This document shows, piece by piece, positions 35,072 through 43,342 of a stretch of 50,517 nucleotides of DNA. The position numbers and the translations under genes were made by a program. Each line of letters begins with the position of its first letter. The first letter of the stretch is position 1. The DNA is taken from the NCBI GenBank assembly GCA_903837605.1, contig CAILVF010000019.1, positions 1 to 50,517 on the forward strand. Direction: 5' to 3'. This DNA comes from an uncultured Bacteroidales bacterium (lineage in GTDB: Bacteria; Bacteroidota; Bacteroidia; Bacteroidales; FEN-979). The notes beneath the pieces were generated by a model that saw only the letters and a list, made by a program, of their open reading frames with translations, did not search any database and was not told the origin of the DNA.

Positions 35072-35236
35072 ATGGCAAAGAAAGTAGTTGCTTCATTTAA
35101 AGGTTCTACAACCGGTAAGGATTATACTAAAGTGATCCGCATGGTCCGTTCCAAGAAAACCGGAGCTTATGTTTTCAGGGAAGCTATGGTTCCCAACGAT
35201 CAGGTTAAAGATTTCCTGGCCGGGAAGCTCGATTAA
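35072..35236 (+). CDS. DUF4295 family small protein
   Basis: 54 residues beginning MAKKVVASFKGSTTGKDYTK and ending VKDFLAGKLD. Very basic N-terminal half and an acidic C-terminal end. It is the Bacteroidota-specific DUF4295 gene that sits between rpmG and ftsY in this phylum, which supports the taxonomic assignment. Function is unknown; ribosome association is inferred from its constant neighbours. Confidence 0.85.
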   Translation: MAKKVVASFKGSTTGKDYTKVIRMVRSKKTGAYVFREAMVPNDQVKDFLAGKLD

Positions 35237-35256
35237 ACGTTTTTTTTCAAACAAGG

Positions 35257-35288
35257 AAAGCTTTTTTCATCCGAAAAAAGCTTTTTTT
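35257..35288 (+). terminator. Intrinsic terminator/attenuator between DUF4295 and ftsY
   Basis: A perfect 12-bp inverted repeat, AAAGCTTTTTTC (35257-35268) and GAAAAAAGCTTT (35273-35284), with a 4-nt loop ATCC and a following T run. It ends 15 bp before the ftsY ATG, so it should limit read-through from the strong rpmG promoter into ftsY. Confidence 0.75.
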
Positions 35289-35303
35289 ATATAAACCCAA
35301 ACC

Positions 35304-36254
35304 ATGGGACTGTTCAGTTTCCTGAGCAAGGATAAAAAAGAAGACCTCGACAAAGGGCTTGAAAAGACCAAAGCCAGCATCTTTACAAGGATATCAAAGG
35401 CTGTTGCAGGCAAATCAAAGGTTGACGACGAAGTGCTGGATAACCTTGAGGAGATCCTTGTGACTTCGGATGTGGGAGTTGAGACAACGGTCAGGATAGT
35501 GGAACGCATACAGAACAGGGTTGCCCGTGACAAGTATCTTGGCACCGGTGAATTGAATATTATCCTCAAGGAGGAGATCGCCGGATTGCTGCTGGAAAAT
35601 TCTATTGAGGATCAAAAAGGATTTGATTTCCCTCTTCCTTCGAAACCATATGTAATACTGGTTGTTGGCGTGAATGGTGTAGGCAAAACTACAACCATTG
35701 CAAAACTCGCCTACCAGTTTAAAAAGGCAGGGAAATCGGTACTGCTCGGTGCTGCCGATACATTCAGGGCTGCGGCAGTTGACCAGCTTAAGATATGGGC
35801 CGCAAGGGTGGATGTTCCTATCATCGACCAGGGCATGGGGGCCGATCCCGCCTCAGTCGCCTACGATACAGTAAATTCGGGTATAGCGAGGAACGCCGAC
35901 GTGGTGATCATCGACACCGCTGGCCGTCTCCATAATAAAATAAACCTCATGAATGAGCTTTCGAAGATCAGGAAAGTGGTTCAGAAACTAATTCCCGATG
36001 CACCCCATGAAGTACTCCTCGTTTTGGATGCATCCACGGGACAGAATGCCTTTGAACAGGCGAAACAATTCACTGCAGCAACGGAAGTGAACGCCCTTTG
36101 CCTTACCAAACTTGACGGAACGGCAAAAGGTGGCGTTGTGATAGGAATATCCGATCAGTTTAAAATTCCTGTTAAATACATTGGGGTCGGGGAGAAGCTT
36201 GAACACCTCCAGATCTTTAACAGGGTAGAATTCGTTGACAGTCTTTTCAATTAA
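35304..36254 (+). CDS. ftsY: Signal recognition particle receptor FtsY
   Basis: 316 residues, the SRP GTPase that docks ribosome-SRP complexes at the inner membrane. G1 is GVNGVGKTTTIAKLA, followed by the DTFRAAAVDQL insertion-box motif, G3 DTAGRLHNKINLMNEL, and G4 TKLDGTAKGG. The N-terminal acidic A domain typical of proteobacteria is short (about 15 residues), as is usual in this phylum. rimO follows immediately. There is no clear separate promoter after the terminator. Confidence 0.95.
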   Translation: MGLFSFLSKDKKEDLDKGLEKTKASIFTRISKAVAGKSKVDDEVLDNLEEILVTSDVGVETTVRIVERIQNRVARDKYLGTGELNIILKEEIAGLLLENSIEDQKGFDFPLPSKPYVILVVGVNGVGKTTTIAKLAYQFKKAGKSVLLGAADTFRAAAVDQLKIWAARVDVPIIDQGMGADPASVAYDTVNSGIARNADVVIIDTAGRLHNKINLMNELSKIRKVVQKLIPDAPHEVLLVLDASTGQNAFEQAKQFTAATEVNALCLTKLDGTAKGGVVIGISDQFKIPVKYIGVGEKLEHLQIFNRVEFVDSLFN

Positions 36255-36264
36255 TACATCCCGG

Positions 36265-37599
36265 TTGAAAACCAGATCCCGGCCCCATACTGTTGGTATT
36301 GTTTCCCTTGGTTGTGCCAAGAATCTAATCGATTCAGAGCTTCTCCAGAAGCAGCTTGATGCAAGCAAAATAAAAATCTCCTTTGATCCGTCATCCATTA
36401 AAGGCATTGATACCATGGTCATCAACACCTGCGGATTTATAGGGGACGCCAAACAGGAATCGGTGGAGACCATCCTCGGATACGTGCAGGCAAAATCGGA
36501 AGGCAAACTTAAACATGTATATGTCATGGGCTGCCTTTCAGAACGGTACAGGGAGCAGCTGCGGAATGACATCCCGGAGGTTGATGCTTTTTATGGCGTC
36601 AATGAGCTGAAAACAATTGTCGGAGACCTCGGTGCCCATTATAACAAGCGCCTTCTTGGAGAAAGAATGATCTCCACACCTTCACATTATGCCTATCTGA
36701 AAATCGCAGAAGGATGCGACCGTAAATGTTCGTTCTGCGCAATTCCAGGGATACGCGGGGGCCATGTGTCAAGGTCATCCGCCGATATCCTTAAAGAAGC
36801 GCAAGGCCTCGTCGACAATGGTGTTAAAGAAATTATTGTTATTTCCCAGGACACCACATATTACGGTCTTGACCTTTACGGAAAAAGGACGATTGCCGGC
36901 CTTCTCGGGGAACTTGCAAAAATCAATGAAAACGGATGGATCAGGCTGCATTATGCCTACCCTCACGGGTTCCCTCGTGAATTGTTATCGGCGATCAGGG
37001 AGCATAAGAACATCTGCAAGTATATCGACATCCCCCTGCAACATATAAATAATCGGATACTGAGGTCTATGAAGCGGGGGCTTTCATCGGAAAAAACCCT
37101 TAAACTCATTGAAACCATCAGAAAGGAAATACCGGGTGTTATTCTCAGAAGCAGTTTCATCGTAGGATACCCCGGGGAAACAGACCAGGAATACCGGGAA
37201 TTGCTTGAATTTGTTCGCGTGACAGGGTTTGACCGGCTGGGTGTCTTTGCATACTCACACGAAGAAGGCACGCCGGCTTTTAAGCTCCGCGATGACGTGA
37301 ACAGGAAAATAATACAGGAAAGGCTTGAAGAAATCATGGAAGTGCAGGAGGGGATCTCGCTAAATAAAAACCTCGGCAGGCTTGGCTCAAAGCTCAGGGT
37401 GCTTATCGACCGCAGGGAAGGAGACTATTATATTGCCCGTACCGAAGGCGATTCGCCCGAGATTGATAATGAAGTTCTTATCCCTGCCGACGGCAATAAA
37501 TTAAAACGGGGAACGTTTTCGGATGTAATCATTACATCGGCCGAAAGTTTTGATCTCTACGCAGAACCGTTAAAGAAGCTTGGATTAAGAAGGAAATAA
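36265..37599 (+). CDS. rimO: Ribosomal protein S12 methylthiotransferase RimO, TTG start
   Basis: Adds a methylthio group to Asp88 of ribosomal protein S12 (E. coli numbering). Three domains are seen: UPF0004 with the second-cluster cysteines (SLGCAKN, NTCGFIGD, MGCLSERY), radical SAM with C-x3-C-x2-C (CDRKCSFCAIP), and a C-terminal TRAM domain. No ATG exists before the essential LGCAKN motif. The choice is TTG 36265 (11 bp after the ftsY stop, giving the usual short N-terminus) or TTG 36235 inside ftsY. I prefer 36265. From there it has 444 residues. Confidence 0.93.
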   Translation: MKTRSRPHTVGIVSLGCAKNLIDSELLQKQLDASKIKISFDPSSIKGIDTMVINTCGFIGDAKQESVETILGYVQAKSEGKLKHVYVMGCLSERYREQLRNDIPEVDAFYGVNELKTIVGDLGAHYNKRLLGERMISTPSHYAYLKIAEGCDRKCSFCAIPGIRGGHVSRSSADILKEAQGLVDNGVKEIIVISQDTTYYGLDLYGKRTIAGLLGELAKINENGWIRLHYAYPHGFPRELLSAIREHKNICKYIDIPLQHINNRILRSMKRGLSSEKTLKLIETIRKEIPGVILRSSFIVGYPGETDQEYRELLEFVRVTGFDRLGVFAYSHEEGTPAFKLRDDVNRKIIQERLEEIMEVQEGISLNKNLGRLGSKLRVLIDRREGDYYIARTEGDSPEIDNEVLIPADGNKLKRGTFSDVIITSAESFDLYAEPLKKLGLRRK

Positions 37600-37610
37600 A
37601 TTTAAATTTG
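37580..37610 (+). promoter_or_regulatory. Promoter for the YwqK/MORN-repeat gene
   Basis: TTG at 37580-37582, a 20-bp spacer, then TAAATTTG at 37603-37610, inside and just past the end of rimO. The ATG at 37661 follows after 50 bp. Confidence 0.55.
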
Positions 37611-37660
37611 CTGAAATTATTAAAATTTCAAGAAGACAGAACCGCAAAAAATAATGCAAT

Positions 37661-38440
37661 ATGAAAAAGTACGTCCTTATCGCCATCACATTCCTGTTCC
37701 TGATCCCAATCATCTCAAGATCGCAGGTTAACACAGTAGTAAAAGCTTCTGATACTATCAATAAATTAGATGTCTCAGGTTTGAGAACCGGCTATTGGGA
37801 GGAGAAAGCAGGGGAGGTCATTAACAAGGGATTTTACAAACTGAATAAAAAAGACGGCAGCTGGGTTGGCTTTTATTCCAATAATTTCATTGCCAAAATT
37901 GAATATTTTAAAAACGGGCTGAAAGACGGACCTTCAGTTCAGGTTGATCGCAGGGGAAAAGTTACATTATTCGAATCGTATCAACTGGGAGCGTTAAACG
38001 GCCCACAGATAGTTTATTCACAATTGGGTGATTTCCCGGTTTCGGAAACAAATTATCAGAAAGGACAGAAAAACGGGGTTTACCGCTTGTATTATGAAAC
38101 CGGTAAGATGCAGGAAGAATCGTATTATGGAGACAATCAGAAAAATGGTGCTTCACGCTGGTTTAATAAAAACGGCAGGCTTATGGCCGAATACAGTTAT
38201 AAAGCCGGAAATTTTGAAGGTATGCAGAGGACGTTTTACGATAATGACACCGTACAGATATTGTCGAATTACACAAAGAACGAGCTTACCGGAGAGTATA
38301 AGGAGTTTTACAGGAACGGCAAACTTAAAATCACAGGAAAATACGTAAACGGCCTGAAAGATGGCCCCTGGATTGAATATGATGAGACCGGAAAGGCTGT
38401 TAAAACTACAAAGTATAAAGCAGGGAATGCACCAAAATAA
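37661..38440 (+). CDS. Exported MORN-variant (YwqK-like) repeat protein
   Basis: 259 residues with signal peptide (MKKYVLIAITFLFLIPIISR). From residue 45 it is a series of about eight MORN-variant repeats of roughly 22-24 residues, each with a hydrophobic G-x-W/Y-x2-[FY]-[YW] core: KKDGSWVGFYSNN, LKDGPSVQVDRRG, QKNGVYRLYYETG, QKNGASRWFNKNG, NFEGMQRTFYDND, LTGEYKEFYRNG and LKDGPWIEYDETG. Such beta-sheet scaffold proteins are often called YwqK antitoxins in databases, but nothing here supports a toxin-antitoxin role. The hotdog gene starts 6 bp after its stop. Confidence 0.8.
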   Translation: MKKYVLIAITFLFLIPIISRSQVNTVVKASDTINKLDVSGLRTGYWEEKAGEVINKGFYKLNKKDGSWVGFYSNNFIAKIEYFKNGLKDGPSVQVDRRGKVTLFESYQLGALNGPQIVYSQLGDFPVSETNYQKGQKNGVYRLYYETGKMQEESYYGDNQKNGASRWFNKNGRLMAEYSYKAGNFEGMQRTFYDNDTVQILSNYTKNELTGEYKEFYRNGKLKITGKYVNGLKDGPWIEYDETGKAVKTTKYKAGNAPK

Positions 38441-38446
38441 TTCCTG

Positions 38447-38917
38447 ATGAAGGAACTCCGCAATCCATTTGTGTCGCTGGAAGGGTACAATTGTTTTGGT
38501 TGTTCACCCGGCAATTCCATTGGCCTTCAAATGAAGTTTTTTGAAGATGGAGAGGAAATTGTTTCGCATTGGGAACCCAAAAAGCAGTTCCAGGGATATC
38601 ATACCATACTTCACGGGGGTATACAGGCGACGCTGATGGACGAGATCGCAAGCTGGTTTGTTTATGTCAGGTTAAAATCAGCCGGGGTCACGTCAAAAGC
38701 AGAAGTCAGGTATATCAAACCACTTTATGTTGACAAGGGAACATTAACGATTCGTGCATCCCTCCTGAGGATGAGAAGAAACCTGGCCGACATTTCGGTG
38801 AAAATATACGATCATGATGGCGTACTTTGTGCCGAATCCGTAATGGTATACTTCACTGTATCACCTGAAAAAGCAAAGGAAACCCTGTATTACCCGGGAG
38901 CCCGGAAATTCTACTGA
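38447..38917 (+). CDS. Hotdog-fold thioesterase (PaaI/4HBT-like)
   Basis: 156 residues. The hotdog motif HTILHGGIQATLMDE gives the HGG turn and the acidic residue (Asp) at the position of the PaaI catalytic residue, followed by SKAEVRYIKPLYVDKG. An N-terminal CFGCSPGN segment is typical of a subgroup of acyl-CoA thioesterases. It probably hydrolyses acyl- or aryl-CoA esters in the cytosol; the substrate is unknown. It is in a short operon with the MORN protein and ends at a bidirectional terminator. Confidence 0.85.
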   Translation: MKELRNPFVSLEGYNCFGCSPGNSIGLQMKFFEDGEEIVSHWEPKKQFQGYHTILHGGIQATLMDEIASWFVYVRLKSAGVTSKAEVRYIKPLYVDKGTLTIRASLLRMRRNLADISVKIYDHDGVLCAESVMVYFTVSPEKAKETLYYPGARKFY

Positions 38918-38934
38918 ACAGAATTGGAAAAATG

Positions 38935-38964
38935 AACGGCAGGGCAGCCTTACCTGCCGTTTTT
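38935..38964. terminator. Bidirectional terminator
   Basis: A perfect 9-bp inverted repeat, AACGGCAGG (38935-38943) and CCTGCCGTT (38953-38961), with a 9-nt loop and T runs on both sides. It lies between the convergent thioesterase and small lipoprotein genes and overlaps the latter's stop codon. Confidence 0.7.
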
Positions 38965-39177
38965 AATCATGTAATCTTTTGGGACAGGCTTTGATTTCGG
39001 ACTGTAAAGAAGATTGTAATTACTCTTATTCTTCTTCACTTTATGGTAATTCTTTGAGTGGATGGCTTCACAGGAATATTTATTCTTGGAACAGGAGCCA
39101 AGTAAAAACACAAGGCACAAGCCGGTGAATATGATTTTAAATAGGAGCCCCCTGGGCCCGGAAGGTCTTAAATACAT
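38950..39177 (-). CDS. Small basic lipoprotein
   Basis: 75 residues. A membrane leader (LLFKIIFTGLCLVFLLGSC) ends in a lipobox with the Cys near residue 29. The mature part is about 46 residues, strongly basic, with Lys-Asn-rich stretches and one further Cys. No family is recognised. Gene-like features are the lipobox, the terminator at its 3' end and an upstream intergenic region of its own. Confidence 0.65.
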   Translation of the reverse strand: MYLRPSGPRGLLFKIIFTGLCLVFLLGSCSKNKYSCEAIHSKNYHKVKKNKSNYNLLYSPKSKPVPKDYMIKNGR

Positions 39178-39265
39178 GCTGAATAATTGACGTTGTCAAA
39201 GGTAAGAAATATAAGGATTCAATGGATTCTTATACTCTTGTATGGGGAATTTGTATCTTCGCTCC

Positions 39266-40270
39266 ATGAAGCAACAATTGAAATTACTTTGGGCAGTAAT
39301 CTCTCTGATCCTGATCACTGATTCTTCATTTGGACAGTATGCACCGCCTCCGGGTTATCCGGGTACCACGGCAATCGGCAAAGACAGTTCGGTTTTCTAT
39401 GCCTGGGCTACAAACTGTACAGTGAAAAGGGGGTATGTAAATATCGCCGACACGACCTTTCTATATAACAACTCAAACAGGGCTTCCTATGGAAATGTAT
39501 ATATGTCGACCGGCAAACCCGATGGTCTTGTTCTCAGCCTGGGCGACGGAGGTGTAGCCACATTGACTTTCGATACAATAATTTCAGATCACATAGGCTG
39601 GGATTTCGCTGTTTTTGAAAACTCTTTCAGTGACGGATTTCTTGAGCTTGCGTACGTGGAAGTTAGTTCCGACGGCGTGAATTTTGTGCGTTTCCCCTCC
39701 GTATCACTTACCCAGACCCTTCAGCAGGTTGGAACTTTTGATACTATGGACACAAGAAAGATCAATAACCTTGCAGGGAAATACCGTTTGTTTTACGGGA
39801 CCCCGTTTGACCTGAACCAGCTTAAAGACAGCTCGGCTGTCAACATACAACATATAACCCATATAAGGATCATTGATGTCGTGGGTGACCTTCAGGATGC
39901 CTACGCACGCTATGACTCCCAGAATCATAAAATAAATGACCCATGGCCGACTCCTTTTGATACAGGAGGGTTTGACCTTGACGGCATAGGCCTTGTGCAA
40001 AATGCACCTACTGCCGACAACAGGGATCTAAATGCACCGGGCATCAGTATAATCCCGAACCCATGCTCGTTCGAGGCGGGGTTCTTTACCGGTACATCAG
40101 TGCCGCTTCATTATGAGATTACCGACCAGACCGGAAGAATATTGATACAGTCCTCATTCTCTGTTTCTACCCATGTTGATATCTCTCACCTCCCTTCAGG
40201 AATTTACTTTGTAAATTTCACCTCTTCCGGAACCTCCTGGCGTTTAACAAAAAAACTGCTGAAATATTAA
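39266..40270 (+). CDS. T9SS-exported surface protein upstream of the TonB receptor
   Basis: 334 residues from ATG 39266, which starts a clean signal peptide (MKQQLKLLWAVISLILITDS). The core (about 40-240) is a beta-rich domain with GKPDGLVLSLGDGGVATLTF, IGWDFAVFENSF and YVEVSSDGVNFVRFP, a pattern I associate with surface proteins encoded next to BtuB-like receptors, but for which I have no firm family name. The final 75 residues (IIPNPCSF, ITDQTGRILIQS, LPSGIYFVNF) are a type IX C-terminal sorting domain. The receptor gene follows at once and the propeller lipoprotein after it, so the three probably act together in ligand capture. Confidence 0.8.
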   Translation: MKQQLKLLWAVISLILITDSSFGQYAPPPGYPGTTAIGKDSSVFYAWATNCTVKRGYVNIADTTFLYNNSNRASYGNVYMSTGKPDGLVLSLGDGGVATLTFDTIISDHIGWDFAVFENSFSDGFLELAYVEVSSDGVNFVRFPSVSLTQTLQQVGTFDTMDTRKINNLAGKYRLFYGTPFDLNQLKDSSAVNIQHITHIRIIDVVGDLQDAYARYDSQNHKINDPWPTPFDTGGFDLDGIGLVQNAPTADNRDLNAPGISIIPNPCSFEAGFFTGTSVPLHYEITDQTGRILIQSSFSVSTHVDISHLPSGIYFVNFTSSGTSWRLTKKLLKY

Positions 40271-40277
40271 TACTTTC

Positions 40278-42203
40278 ATAAAATACTTTCTTTTCGGCGG
40301 GATTCACATTTTCTTTCTTCTTCAGAATCCATGCAATTTAAATGCCCAGTCTTTCAAGGATACCTTGCAGCTGAAAGAAACGGAAGTCAGGGCAAACCTG
40401 GTTCCCGGCAATAACGGGTATAAAAAAGTCAAGTTTGACTCTCTGATCCTCCTGCCATACCGGGATGCCGATCTTTCGACTGTCCTGTCACAGATATCGA
40501 CTATCTTCATCAAATCATACAGTCCGGGAAGCCTTGCCACCACTTCATTCAGAGGGACCCCGGCCAATCATACCCAGGTGGAATGGAATGGAATAAGCCT
40601 GAGCAATCCCATGCTTGGCCAATCTGACCTTTCGCAGATCCCTGTCTCTGCTTTCGACGAGATTGAAGTTCTGTACGGGGCTGCAGGCCTTACCAAAACA
40701 AGCGGGGCTTTTGGAGGCGTTGTGAACCTTGTTACAAATCCTGACTGGAACAACAGGATACAAGCATCGGTTGCCCAGACTGTCGCAAGCTTCGATAATT
40801 ACACGACCGGGGCAGGAGTCATTGCAGGCACTTCAACATTCCAGTCCCACACCCGTTTGAATTACTTGTCGGCTGTTAACAATTTTCCATACAACGATGA
40901 TTTCACAGGCGAAAAAGTAACACAAAGCAACGCAAAAGTGCTGCAGTATGGCCTTACCGAAGAGGCATTCTGGAAACTAAAGGACAAACATCTTTTTACC
41001 GCCCGCGTCTGGTACAGTTATGACAACAGGGACGTTCCTCCTGTTGTGGAGGGAAGTGCAACATACTACCCTCAGAAAATGCTGAATAAAACCCTGAGAT
41101 CAATTCTTGAGTATAAGCTTGTAGAAAAATCCTGGAATTTTTCATTAAAGACTTCACTCGTCAACCAATTTATGAATTACAGGAACGACAGTATGTTAAT
41201 TAATAATGACCACAACTGCTATACATCATTCTCATCAGCCAGGTTTTCATGGATGGGAGTGAAGAACCTTACGATCAGGCCGGGCGTTGATTATACTTAC
41301 GATTATGTGAAATCTGATTCATACTCCGGTGTGAAAACAAGAAGCACACTTGGGTTGTATCTTGAAGTGGCATATAAGTTCAACAACCATGTCAAATCCC
41401 AGCTGATCCTGCGCGAAGATTATCTTGACGGGGCATTTATGCCATTCGTCCCAACCCTTGGCCTCGAATACAAACCACTGAATAAAATAAACCTCTACCT
41501 GAATGCAAATGTTTCCAGGAATTACCGGTACCCGACACTGAATGATTTGTATTGGGAATACTGGGGAAACCCTGACCTGAAACCTGAATACGATAACGGG
41601 CTTGAAGGAGGGATAACATACAACTATCCTTCACCAAACGGGAAATTTTTTATTGAAACAGCTGTTTCAGGATATTATTCCTGGATGCATGATATGATCG
41701 TATGGAGCCCCCTTTCGTACAATCCCTCAGTATGGAAACCCCAGAACGTCAGTGAAGTGAACGCCAGGGGGATCGAAGCCAGCCTGAACCTGAAATGGAA
41801 GGTCAGCAAACTGCAGATCACTTCATCAAACAATCTCACTTTTTGCAGGTCAACTTGCGAGAAGACAAACTCACCGGAAGACCAGTCACTCGGCAAACAA
41901 CTCATATATATACCTGAAAGTACATATAACGGAACATTGAACCTCAATTGCTGGAATTTCATCCTGGGGTACAATCTCACTTTTGTTAATAAAAGATACA
42001 CAACGCCTAACAATCAAGCATATATGCCCGGATATTCATTGTCGAATATTATTTTTGGCAAGTCATTCAATTTGCATACTTTTGTAATATCTTTACAGGT
42101 GAAAGTCAATAACCTTTTTGATGTTGACTACCAAAGTGTAAAGAACTGGCCGATGCCAGGAAGGAATTATTCATTAACCGCGAGATTTGAATTTAAAAAA
42201 TAA
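40278..42203 (+). CDS. BtuB-like TonB-dependent receptor, no ATG start
   Basis: About 641 residues. The plug domain has LKETEVRANLVPG, TVLSQISTIFIKSY, TTSFRGTPANHTQVEWNG and EIEVLYGAAG...GGVVNLVT; the barrel ends in NLFDVDYQSVKNW, GRNYSLTARFEF. Size and plug match BtuB (vitamin B12 receptor). The first standard start, TTG 40365, would remove the leader, yet the frame upstream encodes a good signal peptide (KYFLFGGIHIFFLLQ ... LNAQS). The first codon of that leader is ATA at 40278 (or ATT 40266 overlapping the preceding stop). I place the start at ATA 40278. Cobalamin as ligand is an inference from the BtuG-like partner downstream. Confidence 0.8.
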   Translation: MKYFLFGGIHIFFLLQNPCNLNAQSFKDTLQLKETEVRANLVPGNNGYKKVKFDSLILLPYRDADLSTVLSQISTIFIKSYSPGSLATTSFRGTPANHTQVEWNGISLSNPMLGQSDLSQIPVSAFDEIEVLYGAAGLTKTSGAFGGVVNLVTNPDWNNRIQASVAQTVASFDNYTTGAGVIAGTSTFQSHTRLNYLSAVNNFPYNDDFTGEKVTQSNAKVLQYGLTEEAFWKLKDKHLFTARVWYSYDNRDVPPVVEGSATYYPQKMLNKTLRSILEYKLVEKSWNFSLKTSLVNQFMNYRNDSMLINNDHNCYTSFSSARFSWMGVKNLTIRPGVDYTYDYVKSDSYSGVKTRSTLGLYLEVAYKFNNHVKSQLILREDYLDGAFMPFVPTLGLEYKPLNKINLYLNANVSRNYRYPTLNDLYWEYWGNPDLKPEYDNGLEGGITYNYPSPNGKFFIETAVSGYYSWMHDMIVWSPLSYNPSVWKPQNVSEVNARGIEASLNLKWKVSKLQITSSNNLTFCRSTCEKTNSPEDQSLGKQLIYIPESTYNGTLNLNCWNFILGYNLTFVNKRYTTPNNQAYMPGYSLSNIIFGKSFNLHTFVISLQVKVNNLFDVDYQSVKNWPMPGRNYSLTARFEFKK

Positions 42204-43341
42204 GGTAATAAAAAGGACTGACATAAATACCCGGGAATCAGGCTTTAAGTTGATCATACTTATTAGCCTGATGGTGTATTTCCTATCGGCTTGTTCAAAG
42301 GATCCTATTCGTGAAGTCACCACTCCTCCTGTCAATCCTCCCACAGACACATCAAAAGTTGTGTACAATAATGGGGTCTTCATCGTTAACGAAGGTAATT
42401 ACAACTGGGCAAACGCCTCCGTTACATACATAGACAATAAAAGCGGCCTGGCATACCAGGACATTTTCATGACCGCCAACAGCAGGGGTCTTGGGGATGT
42501 TGCACAATCAATGAAAATTTCAGGGGATAAGGGTTTTATTATCGTCAACAACAATGACAGGATCGAAGTAGTTTCCTTAAAGGATTTTAAAACTATAAAG
42601 TCAATTACAGGGTTCAGTTCGCCCAGGTATATTGAATTTATAGATTCTACAAAGGCGTATGTCACCAATATGAGAAGGAATATTGCAATTGTTGACCTGA
42701 AAACACTTACAGTTGTTAAAAACATTCCAACACCTTACTGGACCGAAAGCCTTGTTCGTTTCGGGCAATTCATGTACGTTACATGTATCGGGAGTTTCAA
42801 TGTTCCGACTGCCGACCGTAAATCCCAGGTTTATATAATCGATACAAAAACTGATGTGATTGTCGACAGCCTTCTTTTAGGTAAGGAGCCCGTAAGTATT
42901 ACGGTTGACCGTAAAAATAAAATATGGGTTATCTGTACAGGCGGATATGATAATTATGAAGCACCTACACTGCAGAGAATTGATCCGGCCCTGAATATCG
43001 TAGATAAATCCTTTACTTTCCCGGTTCAGCAGGGCGTTCCCAGCCGTCTTTGCATGAACCCGACCCAGGATACCTTGTATTTTCTTTATAATGGCGTTTA
43101 CCAGATGGCTGCCGGTGCAAGCGAACTTCCTGCAACTGCTTTTATCCCTGCCAACAGACACTTGTTCTACGGCCTTGGCGTCCATCCGGTGACCGGACAG
43201 GTCTTTGTAAGTGATGCGATTGATTACGTGCAATCTGGGAAAGTATTCAGATGCAGCCAGGCCAACGGCCAGGTCCTTGAATCCTATTCTGCAGGCCGGA
43301 TCCCTGGTTCTTTCTGCTTTACGGCTTCTTCAAAAAAATAA
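42187..43341 (+). CDS. BtuG-like (DUF5074/YncE-type) beta-propeller lipoprotein
   Basis: 384 residues from TTG 42187, overlapping the receptor by 17 bp. A hydrophobic leader (FKLIILISLMVYFLSAC) ends in a lipobox. The rest is a seven-bladed YVTN propeller: GVFIVNEGNYNWANASV, DKGFIIVNNNDRIEVVS, PRYIEFIDSTKAYVTNM, ESLVRFGQFMYVTC, PVSITVDRKNKIWVIC, PSRLCMNPTQDTLYFL and GLGVHPVTGQVFVSD. In Bacteroides the surface propeller lipoprotein BtuG pairs with BtuB to seize cobalamin; position and fold here are the same. No ATG is available: ATA 42208, 4 bp after the receptor stop, is the alternative. No riboswitch is seen in front of the cluster. Confidence 0.8.
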   Translation: MNLKNKVIKRTDINTRESGFKLIILISLMVYFLSACSKDPIREVTTPPVNPPTDTSKVVYNNGVFIVNEGNYNWANASVTYIDNKSGLAYQDIFMTANSRGLGDVAQSMKISGDKGFIIVNNNDRIEVVSLKDFKTIKSITGFSSPRYIEFIDSTKAYVTNMRRNIAIVDLKTLTVVKNIPTPYWTESLVRFGQFMYVTCIGSFNVPTADRKSQVYIIDTKTDVIVDSLLLGKEPVSITVDRKNKIWVICTGGYDNYEAPTLQRIDPALNIVDKSFTFPVQQGVPSRLCMNPTQDTLYFLYNGVYQMAAGASELPATAFIPANRHLFYGLGVHPVTGQVFVSDAIDYVQSGKVFRCSQANGQVLESYSAGRIPGSFCFTASSKK

Positions 43342-43342
43342 T

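Noticed and set aside
37661..38440. YwqK-type toxin-antitoxin system
   Set aside because: The repeats match the family often labelled as an antitoxin, but the protein is exported and the neighbour is a thioesterase, not a toxin.
38935..38964. Possible riboswitch or regulatory hairpin
   Set aside because: The symmetric stem with T runs on both sides between convergent genes is explained as a bidirectional terminator.
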